This document shows, piece after piece, positions 11,423 to 20,097 of a stretch of 64,000 nucleotides of DNA (within the stretch, counting starts at the first letter, position 1; each line of letters opens with the position of its first letter). A program made the position numbers and the translations under genes. Origin of the DNA: Paractinoplanes durhamensis (GTDB lineage Bacteria > Actinomycetota > Actinomycetes > Mycobacteriales > Micromonosporaceae); contig NZ_BOML01000027.1 in NCBI RefSeq assembly GCF_016862175.1, positions 124,001 through 188,000 of the forward strand. Direction: 5' to 3'. Below the pieces are notes generated by a model, which saw only the letters and a list, made by a program, of their open reading frames with translations, did not search any database and was not told the origin of the DNA.

Positions 11423-11485
11423 GAGACTGTTCCGTATTCGTCAGGGACTTTAGTCCCTCCCGCCGATGAAACGGAACGTCTCCGT
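11423..11485. promoter_or_regulatory. Operator-like inverted repeats before the efflux operon
   Basis: GAGACTGTTCCGTA (11423-11436) recurs in inverted form as ACGGAACGTCTC (11471-11482). The second copy is itself part of the near-palindrome ACGGAACGTCTCCGT (11471-11485). Between them, AGGGACT and AGTCCCT (11443-11449 and 11452-11458) form a perfect 7-bp inverted repeat with a TT centre. The sites lie 27-89 bp upstream of the pump start and are good candidates for binding by the neighbouring TetR protein. Confidence 0.6.
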
Positions 11486-11593
11486 ATCGGAATGTGCCCG
11501 GCGTCACGCCGCCGGCGGCCGGGCGTCACGCCGCAACCGATCCGCTACCGGCCGGGTCCTGCTCTACCGCCGCCGCCGACCGAAACTTCACAC

Positions 11594-13828
11594 GTGCTGA
11601 AACGATGGCAGAGCTGGATCCCCGCCGGGGGCGGGCTCCGAGACGAGGACTGGGCACGCCGTCACCGGCTGCTGACCCTGCTGCTCGCCGCGTGCGTGGG
11701 CGGCCTGACCATATTCGGAGCGTTCCGGCACGCCCTGGCCAGCCCCTGGCTGATCTCGGTGCTGCTGGTACTGCCATGCGTGGTGGCGGCGGCCCGGGTG
11801 CGCAACCGCCGGTTCGCGTCGGTCGCGGTCGCGTTCGGCTTCGTCGTCGTCTGCGCCGGCTTCGTCGCCATGTGCGACGGGCTCACCGAGGCACACTTCT
11901 CGTTCTTCATCGCCGTGGCCGCCCTCGCGCTCTACCGCGACTGGGCGCCGTTCGGCATGTTCCTGGTGGCGACCACGCTCGACCACGCCATCCTCGGCAC
12001 CCTGGTGCACACGAGCACGTTCGACCACCACGGCGACCACGTGAACCCGTTCGTCTGGGCCGCCCTGCACGGCGGCGCGGTGCTGCTGGCGGCCGGCTTC
12101 CAGCTGGCCCAGTGGGCGCTGACCGAGGACGAGGAGCGGCGCGCCCAGGAAAACCTGGACGACCGCGAGGCGCAGCTGTCGGTCGCGTTCGACGAGACGC
12201 CGGTGCCGATGGTGATGTTCTCGCCGACCGGTGAGCTGCTCCGGATGAACACCGCCTACCGGAAGTGGCTCCGCCTGCCGGACGAGCTGCCGGCCGGGTT
12301 CGGCGTCGCCGATCTACCGATCACCCCGATCGACAACACCATGGACGGGCTGTTCGACAACCTGGCCGCCAAGAGCACGCACAACGCGATCCGGCAGTAC
12401 CGCCGCAACGACACCGGCGAGACCCTCTGGGCCGAGGCGCACAGCACCTCGCTCTTCGACAAGGACGGCCGGCTCAAGCTGATCTTCATCCACTGCCAGG
12501 ACGTCACCGAGTCCCGGCGCCAGCAGGAGGAGCTGCACCACCAGGTCCGGCACGACTCGCTGACCGGGCTGCTGTCCCGCTCGGCGTTCGAGGGCGACCT
12601 GCAGGCGTTGCTGAGCGCTAACGCCGACGGCGCCGCCATGCTCTACCTGGACGTCGACCGCTTCAAGTCGATCAACGACGGCTCCGGCCACTCGGCCGGC
12701 GACAGCGTGCTCAAGGCCATCTCGGCCCGCCTCACCGCGCTGGCCCCGGCCGGCGCACTGATCGCCCGCTTCGGCGGCGACGAGTTCGTGGTGGCGGTCC
12801 CGGGCGGCCCGGAGGTCGGCGTGCCGACCGGCGAGGCCATCCTGGCCGCGTTCGGCGAGCCGCTGCCGGTCGAGGACAACATGCTGACCGTCTCGCTGAG
12901 CATCGGCTTGGCGATGGCCCGCGACGCCGACCAGGCCGAGGACTCGGTACTCGCCGCCGACACGGCCATGTACTCGGCCAAGCGGTCCGGCGGCAACCGG
13001 ATGAAGATCTTCAACGAGCAGATGCGCGTCTCCGTGCAGGAGCGGATCGCCGGCGAGAAGCTGCTGCGCGAGGCTCTGGCCGGCAACCGCGAGGAGACCC
13101 TGCCGGTCTGGTTCCAGCCGATCGTGCGGGCCGAGAACGGCGAGATCGTCGGCGCCGAGGCCCTCATCCGGATGCGGGCCGCGGACGGCTCGATCATCGG
13201 GCCGAACCAGTTCATCCCGGCCGCCGAGGAGACCGGCATGATCGTGCCGCTCGGCGAGCACGTGCTGATCATGGCGTTGCGCCACCTGGTGGAGTGGCGC
13301 CACGACATCGGCTACATCTCGGTCAACGTCAGCCCGCGCCAGCTCGCCGAGCCGGACTTCGTGCCGCTGCTCGCCGACCTGCTCGCCGCCAACCCGGAGA
13401 TCGACCCGAAGCGCCTGGTCCTGGAGATCACCGAGACGGCCCTGCTGGGCTCCTCGCTCGACGTCCGGGAACGCCTGGAGACGATCAAGAGCCTGGGCGT
13501 ACGGATCGCCCTCGACGACTTCGGCACCGGCTACAGCTCGCTCACCTGGCTGCAGAACATCCCGGCCGACGTGGTCAAGCTGGACCGCTCGTTCGTGGCC
13601 GGGTTGTCCTCGGACGCCCGCAAGTCGTCGATCATCCAGGCCGTGCTGTGGCTGGCCAAGTCGCTCGGCATGTCGGCGGTGGCCGAGGGGGTCGAGGAGG
13701 AGGCCGACCAGCACGCGCTGCACGCGGCCGGCTGCGAGCTGCTGCAGGGCTACCTGTTCGGCAAGCCGATGCCGCCGGTCGAGTTCGGCGAGCGGGTTCA
13801 GCGCTCCAGTATGGCGACCACGCCCTGA
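11594..13828 (+). CDS. Membrane PAS-GGDEF-EAL cyclic di-GMP enzyme
   Basis: A 744-residue protein with about five N-terminal membrane segments (residues about 20-180), a PAS domain (about 200-315), a GGDEF domain and a C-terminal EAL domain. GGDEF is intact at 394-398 without an RxxD I-site. EAL is intact at about 522-524, and the DDFGTGYSSL and TETALLG catalytic segments are present. It could therefore make or degrade cyclic di-GMP; direction is not predictable. The start is a GTG at 11594; the reading frame upstream is arginine/proline-rich and unlike coding sequence. Its 3' end overlaps the convergent thiolase gene by 31 bp. Confidence 0.92.
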   Translation: MLKRWQSWIPAGGGLRDEDWARRHRLLTLLLAACVGGLTIFGAFRHALASPWLISVLLVLPCVVAAARVRNRRFASVAVAFGFVVVCAGFVAMCDGLTEAHFSFFIAVAALALYRDWAPFGMFLVATTLDHAILGTLVHTSTFDHHGDHVNPFVWAALHGGAVLLAAGFQLAQWALTEDEERRAQENLDDREAQLSVAFDETPVPMVMFSPTGELLRMNTAYRKWLRLPDELPAGFGVADLPITPIDNTMDGLFDNLAAKSTHNAIRQYRRNDTGETLWAEAHSTSLFDKDGRLKLIFIHCQDVTESRRQQEELHHQVRHDSLTGLLSRSAFEGDLQALLSANADGAAMLYLDVDRFKSINDGSGHSAGDSVLKAISARLTALAPAGALIARFGGDEFVVAVPGGPEVGVPTGEAILAAFGEPLPVEDNMLTVSLSIGLAMARDADQAEDSVLAADTAMYSAKRSGGNRMKIFNEQMRVSVQERIAGEKLLREALAGNREETLPVWFQPIVRAENGEIVGAEALIRMRAADGSIIGPNQFIPAAEETGMIVPLGEHVLIMALRHLVEWRHDIGYISVNVSPRQLAEPDFVPLLADLLAANPEIDPKRLVLEITETALLGSSLDVRERLETIKSLGVRIALDDFGTGYSSLTWLQNIPADVVKLDRSFVAGLSSDARKSSIIQAVLWLAKSLGMSAVAEGVEEEADQHALHAAGCELLQGYLFGKPMPPVEFGERVQRSSMATTP

Positions 13829-15075
13829 CCGCCGGCCGCGCAGACGGAGATCAGGCCGCGGCCCGAGCCCTTCTGCGCGAGCAGTTTGGCCAGGGTCGCG
13901 ACGATCCGGCCGCCGGTGGCCGCGAACGGGTGCCCGGCGGCCAGCGACGAGCCGTTGACGTTGAGCTTGGCCCGGTCGATCGAGCCGAGCGGCGCGTCCA
14001 GCCCGAGCTTGGACTTGCAGAACTCGGGTGACTCCCAGGCGGCCAGGGTGGCCAGGACCTGCGAGGCGAACGCCTCGTGGATCTCGTAGAAGTCGAAGTC
14101 CTGCAGGGTGAGCCCGTTGCGGGCGAGCAGCCGCGGCACCGCGTAGGCCGGGGCCATCAGCAGCCCCTCCTCGCCGTGCACGAAGTCGACCGCGGCGTCC
14201 TCGCCGTCCACAAAATAGGCCTGCACCGGCACGTTGTGCGCGGTCGCCCATTCCTCGCTCGACAGCAGCACGGTCGAGGCGCCGTCGGTGAGCGGCGACG
14301 AGTTGCCCGCGGTCATCGTCGCGTCCTCTTTACCGAAGACCGGCTTGAGCTTCGCCAGTTTCTCCAGGGTGGTGTCGGCCCGCAGGTTCTGGTCCCGGGT
14401 CAGCCCCAGGAAAGGCGTCACAAGATCATCAAAGAAGCCGCTTTCGTACGCCGCGGCAAGCTTCTGATGCGACGCGAGCGCGAGCGCGTCCTGGTCCTCG
14501 CGGGTGACCTGCCACTGCAGCGCGGTGATCGCCGCGTGGTCGCCCATCGACAGCCCGGTGCGCGGCTCGGCGTTGCGCGGGACGGCCGGCATGAACGCCT
14601 GCTGCGGCCGGATCTTCGCGGCCGCCTTGAGCCGGTCGCCCAGCGTGCGGGCCCGGTTGAGGGCCAGCAGCGCCCGCCGCATGTCCTCGTTGACCTGCAA
14701 GGGCGCGTCCGACGTGGTGTCCACGCCACCGGCCACGCCCGCGTCGATCTGGCCCAGCGCGATCTTGTTGGCGACCAGGATCGCCGCCTCCAGGCCGGTG
14801 CCGCACGCCTGCTGGATGTCGTAGGCCGGGGTGCGCGGGTCGAGCCGGGAACCGAGCACCGTCTCGCGGGTCAGGTTGAAGTCGCGCGAATGCTTCAGGA
14901 CGGCCCCGGCGACCACCTCACCGAGCCGCTCCCCCGCCAGGCCGAAGCGGGCCACCAGGCCGTCCAGGGCAGCGGTGAGCATGTCCTGGTTCGATGCCTC
15001 GGCGTACTTCGAGTTGGAGCGGGCGAACGGGATGCGGTTACCCCCCAGGACGGCGACGCGACGCACGTTCGGCAC
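13798..15075 (-). CDS. fadA2: Acetyl-CoA acyltransferase (thiolase)
   Basis: A 425-residue thiolase that should cleave or form 3-ketoacyl-CoA in fatty acid metabolism. The nucleophilic Cys lies in QQACGTGLEA, the His in YEIHEAFA, and the second Cys in SVCAAGGQG near the C-terminus. The GTG start is preceded by GGAGGA at good spacing. It is divergent from the fabG4-like operon, the same arrangement as fadA2 opposite fabG4-htdX in mycobacteria; the symbol rests on that synteny and on family type. Its 3' end overlaps the GGDEF-EAL gene. Confidence 0.93.
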   Translation of the reverse strand: MPNVRRVAVLGGNRIPFARSNSKYAEASNQDMLTAALDGLVARFGLAGERLGEVVAGAVLKHSRDFNLTRETVLGSRLDPRTPAYDIQQACGTGLEAAILVANKIALGQIDAGVAGGVDTTSDAPLQVNEDMRRALLALNRARTLGDRLKAAAKIRPQQAFMPAVPRNAEPRTGLSMGDHAAITALQWQVTREDQDALALASHQKLAAAYESGFFDDLVTPFLGLTRDQNLRADTTLEKLAKLKPVFGKEDATMTAGNSSPLTDGASTVLLSSEEWATAHNVPVQAYFVDGEDAAVDFVHGEEGLLMAPAYAVPRLLARNGLTLQDFDFYEIHEAFASQVLATLAAWESPEFCKSKLGLDAPLGSIDRAKLNVNGSSLAAGHPFAATGGRIVATLAKLLAQKGSGRGLISVCAAGGQGVVAILER

Positions 15076-15103
15076 TGCATTCCTCCAACGTCTGGCGATA
15101 TAG

Positions 15104-15117
15104 CTACTCGTGAGTAG
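15104..15117. promoter_or_regulatory. Palindrome in the divergent lipid-gene promoter
   Basis: CTACTC and GAGTAG (15104-15109, 15112-15117) form a 6-bp inverted repeat around GT. It lies in the 51-bp space between the divergent thiolase and reductase starts. Its place and size suit a dimeric repressor of TetR type controlling both sides. The regulator is not in the window. Confidence 0.5.
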
Positions 15118-15126
15118 GCTACGCCC

Positions 15127-16452
15127 ATGGGTGACAGGTACGCGAACTTCGCAAACTCCGGATTGGGCCGTGGCGTCGTCAAGCGGCTCGGGCTGCCCGA
15201 CCCGCCGCGACTGCGTCGCTACCAGCCCGGCGACCCGCTCACCGACGGGCCGGTGCTGCTCGGCGCGGCCCCCGGCGGCCGGCTGGCCGACCCGCTCGGC
15301 AAGCTGCTCTCCGCGGTCGGTGTCGAGGTGGCCGAGACCGTCGGCGACGGCGACCGCTACGGCGCGCTCGTCTTCGACGCCACCGGGATCACCGACTCGA
15401 CCGGGCTGCGCGCGCTCTACGACTTCTTCCACCCGGCCGCCCGCAGCGGCCGCGGTTCCGGCCGGGTCGTCGTGCTCGGCACCCCGCCGGAAGCCGCGGC
15501 GAGCCCGCGTGAGGCCACCGCGCAGCGCGCCCTCGAAGGACTCACCCGCAGCATCGGCAAGGAGTTCGGGCGCGGCATCACCAGCCAGCTCGTCTACGTC
15601 GAGCCCGGCGGCGAGAGCGCCGTCGAGTCGACCGTGCGCTTCCTGCTCAGCGGCCGCTCGGCCTACGTGTCCGGGCAGGTCATCCGGGTCGGCTCCGGCG
15701 TCACGCCCACGCCGGCCGACTGGGACCGGCCGCTCGAGGGCAAGACCGCGCTGGTCACCGGCGCGGCCCGGGGCATCGGCGCGGCCATCGCCCGGGTCCT
15801 CGCCCGCGACGGCGCCGAGGTGATCGCCCTCGACGTGCCCGGCGCCGGCGACGCCCTCGCGACGGTCGCCAACGACGTGCGCGGCCGGGCCCTGCAGCTC
15901 GACCTCACCGCCGCCGACGCACCGGCCCGGCTGGCCGACCGGCTCGTCGGCCTCGACATCATCGTGCACAACGCCGGCATCACCCGGGACAAGACGATCG
16001 CCCGGATGGACGAGAGCCGCTGGGACTCGGTGATCGACGTCAACCTGTCCAGCCAGGAGCGGATCAACGACCTGCTGCTGGAGCGCGGCCTGCTCAACGC
16101 GGGCGGCCGGATCGTCGGGGTCGCCTCGATCGCCGGCATCGCCGGAAACCGCGGGCAGACCAACTACGCCACCAGCAAGGCCGGCGTGATCGGGCTGGTC
16201 CAGTCGATGGCGCCGGTGCTCGCCAAGAAGGGCATCACGATCAACGCGGTGGCGCCCGGCTTCATCGAGACGGCGATGACCGCGAAGATGCCGCTGTTCC
16301 TGCGCGAGGGCGGGCGGCGGATGAACAGCATGTCGCAGGGTGGCCTGCCGGTGGACGTCGCCGAGACGATCTCCTGGTTCGCGTCGCCGGGGTCGGCCAC
16401 CATCACCGGCAACGTGGTGCGGGTCTGCGGGCAGAGCCTGCTGGGCGCCTGA
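15127..16452 (+). CDS. fabG4: 3-oxoacyl-ACP/CoA reductase, long FabG4 type
   Basis: A 441-residue SDR protein in two parts. The N-terminal half (about 1-200) is a degenerate flavodoxin-like domain, characteristic of the high-molecular-weight FabG4 type. The C-terminal half (about 205-441) is a classical NAD(P)H ketoreductase with TGAARGIGAA, HNAGITRD, catalytic Ser in ASIAG and YATSK. It probably reduces 3-ketoacyl-CoA or -ACP in concert with the divergent thiolase and the next gene. Its stop overlaps the MaoC start by one base (TGATG), implying coupled translation. Confidence 0.93.
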   Translation: MGDRYANFANSGLGRGVVKRLGLPDPPRLRRYQPGDPLTDGPVLLGAAPGGRLADPLGKLLSAVGVEVAETVGDGDRYGALVFDATGITDSTGLRALYDFFHPAARSGRGSGRVVVLGTPPEAAASPREATAQRALEGLTRSIGKEFGRGITSQLVYVEPGGESAVESTVRFLLSGRSAYVSGQVIRVGSGVTPTPADWDRPLEGKTALVTGAARGIGAAIARVLARDGAEVIALDVPGAGDALATVANDVRGRALQLDLTAADAPARLADRLVGLDIIVHNAGITRDKTIARMDESRWDSVIDVNLSSQERINDLLLERGLLNAGGRIVGVASIAGIAGNRGQTNYATSKAGVIGLVQSMAPVLAKKGITINAVAPGFIETAMTAKMPLFLREGGRRMNSMSQGGLPVDVAETISWFASPGSATITGNVVRVCGQSLLGA

Positions 16453-17288
16453 TGGCCGTCGTCGAGGTCACTTCTGAACCCTCGGGGCTCTATCTCCGGG
16501 CCGCACTCGGTCTGTTGCCGTCACGGCGCCCGGCGACCCTTCCGGATTCCGTTTTACAACGCCGCGGAGTGACGGTCGACCGGGACCATCTCGCCCGCTA
16601 CAACCGGGTCTGCGAGTTCCGGCTCGGCGACACGCTGCCGCCGACCTATCCGCACATCCTGGCGTTCCCGCTCGCCATGCGGCTGATGTCCGGGCGGGAC
16701 TTCCCGTTTCCGGTGGTCGGGATCGTGCACATCGCCAACCGGATCACGGTGCACCGGGCGATCGATGCCGGCGAGGCGCTCAACCTCACCGTACGGTGCG
16801 AAAATCTGCGCCCGCACGAGCGCGGGCAGCAGTTCGACGTCGTCGCGGAGGCGGCGAGCGACGGTGTTCCGGTGTGGCGCGGTGTGTCCGCGTACCTCTC
16901 GAAAACCGCAACCAAGAGCGACGGGCACGGTAAGCGTGACCATCCGCTTCCGCCGGCCCCGACCGCGCGCTGGCGGGTGCCGGCGGGCATCGGTGGCGAG
17001 TATGCGGAGGTGTCCGGGGACCGGAATCCGATTCACACCTCGCGGGTCGGGGCGCGGGTGTTCGGCTTTCCCCGGCCGATCGCGCACGGCATGTGGAGCA
17101 AGGCGCGCAGCCTCGCCGCGCTGGAGGGGCGACTGCCCGCGGAATACACCGTGGACGTCGCGTTCAAGCAGCCCATTCTGCTGCCGTCGACGGTCGGTTT
17201 CCACGCCGCCGACACCGGCGACGGCGGCTGGGAATTCCGGGTCGACGGGACGAAGCCGCATCTTGCGGGCGTGGTTACGCCACCGTAA
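16452..17288 (+). CDS. MaoC-like double-hotdog enoyl hydratase/dehydratase (HtdX-like)
   Basis: A 278-residue protein with an N-terminal degenerate hotdog and a C-terminal catalytic hotdog. The latter carries the hydratase-2 motif: YAEVSGDRNPIHTS, then FGFPRPIAHGMWSKA, with Asp and His in place. It should hydrate 2-enoyl-CoA or dehydrate 3-hydroxyacyl-CoA/ACP, the step after FabG4. Gene order matches htdX behind fabG4 in mycobacteria. A 10-bp palindrome, GTAACGTTAC (17285-17294), spans the stop codon; its role is unknown. Confidence 0.88.
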   Translation: MAVVEVTSEPSGLYLRAALGLLPSRRPATLPDSVLQRRGVTVDRDHLARYNRVCEFRLGDTLPPTYPHILAFPLAMRLMSGRDFPFPVVGIVHIANRITVHRAIDAGEALNLTVRCENLRPHERGQQFDVVAEAASDGVPVWRGVSAYLSKTATKSDGHGKRDHPLPPAPTARWRVPAGIGGEYAEVSGDRNPIHTSRVGARVFGFPRPIAHGMWSKARSLAALEGRLPAEYTVDVAFKQPILLPSTVGFHAADTGDGGWEFRVDGTKPHLAGVVTPP

Positions 17289-17337
17289 CGTTACCGGCGA
17301 GTAAATTTTGTTTCCGGCCCGGAAGGTGCTCCCGCGC

Positions 17338-18549
17338 ATGGAGTTCTGGCTCGACCTCAACGAGGAACAAAACGACCTGCGGGAATGGGTCCACGGCTTC
17401 GCGGAAGGGGTGATCCGGCCGGCCGCGGCCGAATGGGACGAGCGCGAGGAAACACCCTGGCCGATCCTCCAAGAGGCCGCCAAGATCGGGCTGTACGGGT
17501 TCGAGTTCCTGGTCAACACGTGGTCGGACAGCGCCGGGCTGAGCCTACCGATCGCCAACGAGGAGCTGTTCTGGGGCGACGGCGGGATCGGGATGGCCAT
17601 TTCCGGCACCTCGCTCGCAGTGGCGTCGATCTATGGGTCAGGCACTCCGGAACAGCTCGTCGAATGGGTTCCGCAGTGCTTCGGTGACGTGGCCGATCCG
17701 AAGGTCGGCGCGTTCTGCAGCACCGAGCCGGAAGCCGGTTCCGACGTGGCGTCGATGAAGACCCGGGCGGTCTACGACGAGGCCAAGGACGAGTGGGTCC
17801 TCAACGGCCAGAAGGCGTATGCCACCAATGGCGGAATCGCCAACGTGCACGTCGTCACCGCCTCGGTCGATCCGTCGCTCGGGTCGCGCGGGCAGGCCGC
17901 GTTCATCGTTCCGCCGGGCACCACCGGACTGGTCGGCACCCGGAAGCTGAAGAAGCTCGGGCTGCGCGCCTCGCACACCGCCGACGTCTTCCTCGACGAC
18001 GTGCGGGTGCCCGGCAGCTGCCTGCTCGGCGGCAAGGAAGCGCTCGACGAACGGCTCGCCCGGGCCCGGTCCGGGCAACGGGCGCCGGGGCAGGCCGCGA
18101 TGAAGACGTTCGAGCTCTCCCGGCCGGCGGTCGGGGCGCAGGCGATCGGCATCGCCCGCGGCGCCTACGAGTACGCCCTGGAGTACGCGAAGACCCGCAA
18201 GCAGTTCGGCCGGGCGATCATCGAGAACCAGGCCATCGCGTTCGCGCTCGCGGACATGAAGATGGAGATCGACGCGGCCCGCCTGCTCGTCTGGCGGGCG
18301 GCCTGGATGGGCCGCAACGAGCGGCCGTTCACCGCGGGCGAGGGCTCGATGTCGAAGCTGAAGGCCGGTGAGGTCGCGGTGGCGGTCACCGAGAAGGCCG
18401 TGCAGATCCTCGGCGGCGCCGGCTACCTTCGCGAGCACCCGGTCGAGCGGATGTACCGGGACGCCAAGATCTACACGATCTTCGAGGGGACCTCGGAGAT
18501 CCAGCGGCTGGTGATCTCCCGCGCCATCTCCGGCATGCAGATTCGATGA
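17338..18549 (+). CDS. Acyl-CoA dehydrogenase
   Basis: A 403-residue FAD enzyme oxidising acyl-CoA to 2-enoyl-CoA. Family features are FCSTEPEAGSDVASM, GQKAYATNGG, the RKQFGRAI segment, and IFEGTSEIQRL, which carries the catalytic Glu and CoA-binding Arg region. The ATG at 17338 is preferred to a TTG ten codons upstream because EFWLDLNEEQNDLREWV is the usual N-terminus and GGAAGG precedes it. Its stop overlaps the next start (ATGA). It adds a first beta-oxidation step to the operon. Confidence 0.95.
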   Translation: MEFWLDLNEEQNDLREWVHGFAEGVIRPAAAEWDEREETPWPILQEAAKIGLYGFEFLVNTWSDSAGLSLPIANEELFWGDGGIGMAISGTSLAVASIYGSGTPEQLVEWVPQCFGDVADPKVGAFCSTEPEAGSDVASMKTRAVYDEAKDEWVLNGQKAYATNGGIANVHVVTASVDPSLGSRGQAAFIVPPGTTGLVGTRKLKKLGLRASHTADVFLDDVRVPGSCLLGGKEALDERLARARSGQRAPGQAAMKTFELSRPAVGAQAIGIARGAYEYALEYAKTRKQFGRAIIENQAIAFALADMKMEIDAARLLVWRAAWMGRNERPFTAGEGSMSKLKAGEVAVAVTEKAVQILGGAGYLREHPVERMYRDAKIYTIFEGTSEIQRLVISRAISGMQIR

Positions 18550-20075
18550 TCACACCGTTCGTCGTCGCGACCATGGCCCGGCGCGGGCTCCTCGTGCCGG
18601 GCCTGCCGCACCGGGTGGTGCAACAGTTCGCCGAGCTGCATCGGTGGGGCTTCGGGCTGGCCGGCGAGCTGCGGCAGGCCGCCGCCCGCTCACCGCGGCG
18701 GGTCGCGGTCATCGACGACACACGATCATTGACGTACGGCGAGCTTCTCGACCGGTCCGCCCGGCTGGCCACCGCCCTGCCGATCGTGGCCGGCAACCGG
18801 GTCGGGGTGCTGTGCCGTAACTCGGTGGCCATGGTGGAGACCCTGATCGCGGTGACCTCGGCCGGCGCCGACCCGGTCCTGATCAACACCGGGCTGTCGG
18901 CCGCGCAGCTCGCCGCCGTCGTCGAGGCACAGGAGCTCGCGGTCATCGTGCACGACGACGAGTTCGCCGCCGCGCTCGGCGATTTCCCGGGCGGGGTGCC
19001 GACGTCCGCGTTCGACGCGATGATCGGCGCGGTGCCGTCGACCACCCTCGCGCCGCCGGCCCGGACCGGGCGCACCATCGTGCTCACCTCCGGCACCACC
19101 GGGATGCCGAAGGGCGCGCAACGGCCCACGCCCGGCGGGTTCAGCCCGCTCTGCTCGATCATCGACCGGATCCCGCTGCGGGCCGGGGTGCGGATGATGA
19201 TCGCGGCGCCGCTCTTCCACACCTGGGGCTACGCCGGGATGCAGATCGCGCTCGCCCTGCGCGCCACCATCGTGCTGCGCCGCAAGTTCGAGCCGGCCGC
19301 GGCGCTGGCGGCCATGCGGGAGAACGCGGTGACGGCGCTCATCGGCGTACCGGTAATGCTGCAAAGCCTGATGGAACTCCCGGCGGACGTCGCCCGCCCG
19401 GCCCTGGACATCGCCGCGGTCAGCGGCTCCGCCCTTCCCGGTGGCCTCGCCACCCGCTTCATGGACCGCTACGGCGACGTCATCTACAACCTGTACGGCT
19501 CGACCGAGGCGTCCTGGGCGTCCATCGCCACCCCCGCCGACCTGCGCGCCGCCCCCGACACCGCGGGCCGCCCGCCGCACGGGACCGCGGTCGCCGTCCT
19601 CGACTTCGACGGCCGGGGAGTCCCGGCCGGCGAGACCGGGCGGCTGTTCGTCGGCAACGAGATGCTGTTCGAGGGCTACACCAACGGCACCGCGCGGGAA
19701 CTGCACGACGGGCTCCTCGCCACCGGCGACCTCGGGCACGTCGACGCGGCCGGCCGGATCTTCGTCGACGGGCGCGAGGACGACATGATCGTCTCCGGCG
19801 GGGAGAACGTCTTCCCCGCCGAGGTCGAAGGCCTGCTCGCCGACCTGCCCGAGGTGCTCGAGGTGGCGGTGGTCGGGGTGCCGGACGACGAGTACGGTCA
19901 GCGGCTCGCCGCCTACGTCGTGCTCCGCGACCCGGCCGCGCTGGACGCCGACGGCATCCGTGAGCACGTCCGCCGCAACCGGGCGCGGTTCTGCGTGCCG
20001 CGGGATATCGTCTTCCTGCCCGCGCTCCCCCGCAACGCCACGGGTAAGGTGCTGAAACGCGAGTTGCGCCGCTGA
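18546..20075 (+). CDS. AMP-forming acyl-CoA synthetase (FadD-like)
   Basis: A 509-residue ANL-superfamily ligase that activates a carboxylic acid to its CoA ester through an adenylate. The P-loop TIVLTSGTTGMPKGAQ, the A5 motif NLYGSTEA, the A7 motif ATGDLGHVD and the terminal catalytic lysine motif NATGKVLKREL are all present. The start ATG overlaps the dehydrogenase stop by four bases. With its neighbours it gives activation, oxidation, hydration, reduction and thiolysis in one locus. The substrate is unknown; a fatty or cyclic acid is likely. Confidence 0.93.
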   Translation: MITPFVVATMARRGLLVPGLPHRVVQQFAELHRWGFGLAGELRQAAARSPRRVAVIDDTRSLTYGELLDRSARLATALPIVAGNRVGVLCRNSVAMVETLIAVTSAGADPVLINTGLSAAQLAAVVEAQELAVIVHDDEFAAALGDFPGGVPTSAFDAMIGAVPSTTLAPPARTGRTIVLTSGTTGMPKGAQRPTPGGFSPLCSIIDRIPLRAGVRMMIAAPLFHTWGYAGMQIALALRATIVLRRKFEPAAALAAMRENAVTALIGVPVMLQSLMELPADVARPALDIAAVSGSALPGGLATRFMDRYGDVIYNLYGSTEASWASIATPADLRAAPDTAGRPPHGTAVAVLDFDGRGVPAGETGRLFVGNEMLFEGYTNGTARELHDGLLATGDLGHVDAAGRIFVDGREDDMIVSGGENVFPAEVEGLLADLPEVLEVAVVGVPDDEYGQRLAAYVVLRDPAALDADGIREHVRRNRARFCVPRDIVFLPALPRNATGKVLKRELRR

Positions 20076-20097
20076 GTCCCTGGGGGAGCAACGTTTT

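Noticed and set aside
15127-16452. A gene fusion artefact, given the extra 200 N-terminal residues of the reductase
   Set aside because: The long two-domain form is normal for FabG4-type reductases and has no frameshift.
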